Source of the DNA: Streptomyces sp. CGMCC 4.7035
Lineage (GTDB): Bacteria; Actinomycetota; Actinomycetes; Streptomycetales; Streptomycetaceae
Length of the DNA: 64,000 bases
Assembly (NCBI RefSeq): GCF_031583065.1
Contig: NZ_CP134053.1
Coordinates: 1,488,001 to 1,552,000, forward strand
Direction: 5' to 3'
Shown: in pieces, positions 61,679 through 64,000 of the stretch
How the letters are laid out: each line of letters opens with the position of its first letter
Numbering within the stretch: the stretch's first letter is position 1
Notes under the pieces: model-generated
The model's database searches: none
Told to the model about the DNA's origin: nothing
Seen by the model: only the letters and a program-made list of their open reading frames with translations
Position numbers and translations under genes: made by a program

Positions 61679-64000
61679 ATGCGAGCACCGGTGCAGAAGA
61701 AGCGGCCTCGGCGCACAGACAAGCAGACGGCCCCCGGACAGGGTGCCTCGTCCGAGTCCGCGGGCAGCGGTCGTCCCGCCCATGTACGCAACCGCCTCAT
61801 CGTCGCGGTGGCCGTGGTCGCCGCCGCGATCGCGGGAGCCGGGGCGCCGAGCGTCATCGCCGCCTCGGGACAGCTGAACGACTCCCAGAGCCTGGTGACG
61901 CTGGTCGAGCAGACCCAGAACGCGCTCGTGCTCGCCCACTCGCTGGCCGACGAACGCGACGAGGTCACCTCGTACGTGGCCGCGGGGCGCCCCAAGTCGA
62001 AGCCGCCCACCGGGCAGCGCAGCACCCGCGTCGACCGGGAGATCGAGGACCTGCGCGCCGATCCGGACATCTCCGCCGCGTTGCGCAAGGCCTTCAACGA
62101 CGTGGACGCGGTACGGAGGGAAGCGCTCGTCGGGAAGAGCACCGCTCTCGAAACGCACCAGGCGTACTCCGCCGTCATCGCCCGGCTCCACGCCCTCGCC
62201 CTCGAACTGGCCGAGAAGATGCCGTCCCGCGCGGGCTCCGGCGCCTACTCCCTCGCCGAACTCGACGGCGCCGTCCAGCAGTCCGCCGCCGCCCGCGGAC
62301 TGCTCCTCGCGGCCCTGAACATCCCGCGCACCACGCAGACCACGATCGACCCGATCTCCGGCCTGCCGGTCACCACCACCAGCTCCTCGGCCGCCGACAC
62401 CAAACAGCGCGACGCGCTCACCGCCGCTGCCCAGCAGGCCGCCGTCCGCTCCGACGCGGCCGTGGCCGGCTTCCGCGAGACCGCGCCCGAGGGGGCCACG
62501 AACTCGTACGACTCCACGGTCACCGGCCCCGAGGTCACCTCCGCCGAGAAGTACCTGAAGGCCCTCACCGACCAGCCCACCCTCTCCGACGGCGACCTCG
62601 GCTACAGCACCAAGAAGGTCGACGCGGCCCTCACCGCCCGCGTCGACCTGATGCGCGGCGTCGAGTCCTCCCTCTACGAGAGCCGCAGCCAGGACCTCGC
62701 ACAGCTGCGCGACGACGACGTCACCGCGCTGGAGATCCGCATCGCCGTCCTCGGCGCGCTCATGCTCGTCGCCGTCGGCATCGCCATGGCCATGGCCCGC
62801 AGCCTCACCCGCCCGCTCGCCGTCCTGCGCCTCGGCTCGGCCCGGGTGGCCGCCGACCCGGCCGCCGAGGAGCCGGTGAAGTTCACCGGGCGCAACGACG
62901 AGTTCGCCCAGGTCGTCCGCTCCGTCAACGCCCTGCACGCGCACGCCGTCGCCCTCCAGGAACGCCTGTCCACCCTGGAGGCCGACCGCAAGCACCTCGT
63001 CGGCCAGCGCCAGGCCATGGCCGACGAGCGCGCCCGGCTGCGTACCGAACTGACCGAGGCCTCGGCCCACCTGGAGCAGGTCAGGCACAGCATCCACTCC
63101 ACCTTCGTCAACCTCGCCCTGCGCACCCTCGGCCTGGTGGAGCGCCAGCTCTCCGTCATCGAGGGCCTGGAGGAGCGGGAGCAGGACCCGGACCGGCTCT
63201 CCACGCTCTTCCGGCTGGACCACTTCGCCACGGTCATGCGCCGCCACAGCGAGAACCTCCTCGTCCTCGCGGGCGCCGAGCACGTCCAGCAGCACGCCGG
63301 GCCCGTGCCGCTCGTCGACGTCGTGCGCGCCGCGGTCAGCGAGATCGAGCGGTACGAGCGCGTCCGCATCGCCGCGCTGCCGCCGCACGCGCACCTCGCG
63401 GGCTTCGCCGCCGACGACCTCTCGCACCTGGTGGCCGAACTCTTGGAGAACGCCACCTCGTTCTCCCCGCCGGACGTCCCCGTCGAGGTCTCGGGCTGGC
63501 TGCTGGAGAGCGGCGACGTGATGCTCTCCGTCCAGGACGAGGGCATCGGCATGGACAGGGAACGGCTGAGCCGGCTCAACACCCGTCTCGCCGACTTCGA
63601 CCCGAACGACCCGTACGACCAGGAGGGCGGTGAGGGCCTGGGGCTCGGCCTGTACGTGGTGGCCCGCCTCGCCCACCGGCTCGGCGTCCGCGTCCGGCTG
63701 CGCGAGCAGAAGCAGGGCGGCGTCGCGGCGGTCGTCGTCCTGCCGAAGTCCCTGCTCGCCGCGGCCCCGGCGGCCGCCGTCCCCGCCGCTGACCCGGTCG
63801 CGGGCAGCGCACACGCGCTGTCCCTGCCCGGCGCCGACGCCGAGGCCAACTCGAACGTCCTCACCGGCCGTTCGCGGATCACCCTCCCGGAGCCGGAGGG
63901 CGACGAGGACCCGCTGATCACGGCGGCGGAAGAGGCGATCAGGGAGCGCGAGGAGACCGAGGAGCCACGGGAGTCCGTACGGGGCGAGAGCGCCGTGCGC
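61679..64000 (+). CDS. nitrate/nitrite-sensing-type sensor histidine kinase (partial, runs off the end)
   Basis: Membrane histidine kinase of at least 774 residues, C-terminal end outside the window. After a basic N-terminus and one membrane helix (RLIVAVAVVAAAIAGAGAPSVIAA), an extracytoplasmic NIT-type sensing domain extends to about residue 350, followed by a second helix (IRIAVLGALMLVAVGIAMAMA), a HAMP region and a kinase core lacking an obvious conserved HisKA box, with a HATPase (LVAELLENATSFSPPDVPVEV, GEGLGLGLYVVARLAHRLG). This is the architecture of conservon CvnA proteins, which signal through small GTPases encoded downstream. The ATG at 61679 is tentative. Confidence 0.88.
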   Translation, partial: MRAPVQKKRPRRTDKQTAPGQGASSESAGSGRPAHVRNRLIVAVAVVAAAIAGAGAPSVIAASGQLNDSQSLVTLVEQTQNALVLAHSLADERDEVTSYVAAGRPKSKPPTGQRSTRVDREIEDLRADPDISAALRKAFNDVDAVRREALVGKSTALETHQAYSAVIARLHALALELAEKMPSRAGSGAYSLAELDGAVQQSAAARGLLLAALNIPRTTQTTIDPISGLPVTTTSSSAADTKQRDALTAAAQQAAVRSDAAVAGFRETAPEGATNSYDSTVTGPEVTSAEKYLKALTDQPTLSDGDLGYSTKKVDAALTARVDLMRGVESSLYESRSQDLAQLRDDDVTALEIRIAVLGALMLVAVGIAMAMARSLTRPLAVLRLGSARVAADPAAEEPVKFTGRNDEFAQVVRSVNALHAHAVALQERLSTLEADRKHLVGQRQAMADERARLRTELTEASAHLEQVRHSIHSTFVNLALRTLGLVERQLSVIEGLEEREQDPDRLSTLFRLDHFATVMRRHSENLLVLAGAEHVQQHAGPVPLVDVVRAAVSEIERYERVRIAALPPHAHLAGFAADDLSHLVAELLENATSFSPPDVPVEVSGWLLESGDVMLSVQDEGIGMDRERLSRLNTRLADFDPNDPYDQEGGEGLGLGLYVVARLAHRLGVRVRLREQKQGGVAAVVVLPKSLLAAAPAAAVPAADPVAGSAHALSLPGADAEANSNVLTGRSRITLPEPEGDEDPLITAAEEAIREREETEEPRESVRGESAVR

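Overview
The window is very GC-rich, has dense gene content with many GTG/TTG starts, and carries a run of genes typical of a Streptomyces core chromosome: epi-isozizaene synthase with its CYP170 P450, a B12-riboswitch-controlled class I ribonucleotide reductase, DasR, WblE, SigH with its anti-sigma factor, EshA, nickel SOD and an actinobacterial 2-oxoglutarate decarboxylase/dehydrogenase. The order resembles, from memory, the SCO5222-SCO5289 stretch of S. coelicolor, with local deletions and additions. No rRNA, tRNA or CRISPR array was seen.

Layout. 0.2-2.7 kb: two-gene albaflavenone operon, closed by a strong bidirectional terminator. 2.8-6.5 kb: nrdA-nrdB on the minus strand behind a cobalamin riboswitch and a probable pair of NrdR boxes. 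6.7-8.6 kb: MctP-like symporter with its DUF3311 partner. 8.8-12 kb: aminosugar region (dasR, nagB and a divergent SIS-domain enzyme) with two dre-like DasR sites; the dasABC transporter known next to dasR elsewhere is absent. 12-13.5 kb: divergent SDR/TetR pair with twin operators. 14-17.8 kb: PdtaS-like kinase, WblE, lipid kinase and a small membrane protein. 17.9-19.5 kb: SigH and anti-sigma factor. 19.8-22.7 kb: UBP zinc finger, Na+/H+ antiporter, PLP enzyme. 22.9-25.6 kb: family 2B encapsulin shell (EshA) and a polyprenyl synthase, its probable cargo.

25.8-33.4 kb is the most accessory part: a GNAT with an internal repeat, a zinc-ribbon protein with a repetitive tail, DUF952, overlapping VOC/membrane genes, an AraC regulator, a frameshifted IS110-family element with a structured left flank, a SUKH protein, orphan ORFs, and an ECF41 sigma factor with its oxidoreductase partner. 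33.7-36 kb: sodN-sodX, CGNR regulator, methyltransferase. 36.2-37.5 kb: SigE-family sigma factor and membrane partner. 37.7-40.4 kb: polar amino acid ABC importer. 40.9-43.4 kb: malic enzyme and a zinc-type dehydrogenase. 43.5-47.7 kb: HTH/Clp-N pair, PadR/DUF4097 operon, a hypothetical protein and DUF6104. 48.2-52.0 kb: the 2-oxoglutarate decarboxylase/dehydrogenase. 52.3-54.2 kb: two-component system. 54.3-57.2 kb: spermidine-synthase-like enzyme, rhomboid-like protein, GNAT. 57.4-64 kb: HspR-type-controlled lon, MarR regulator, PP2C-like protein and a nitrate-sensing-type histidine kinase that runs off the end.

A recurring oddity is the number of short tandem repeats (9-39 bp units) in or just beyond gene 3' ends, together with a Streptomyces-type palindromic element seen twice, once inside the sigH reading frame. 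The best candidates for less-described biology are the encapsulin/polyprenyl synthase pair, the HTH/Clp-N pair with twin palindromes, the UBP zinc finger/antiporter pair, the second possible glucosamine-6-phosphate enzyme opposite nagB, and the structured left flank of the IS110-type element.
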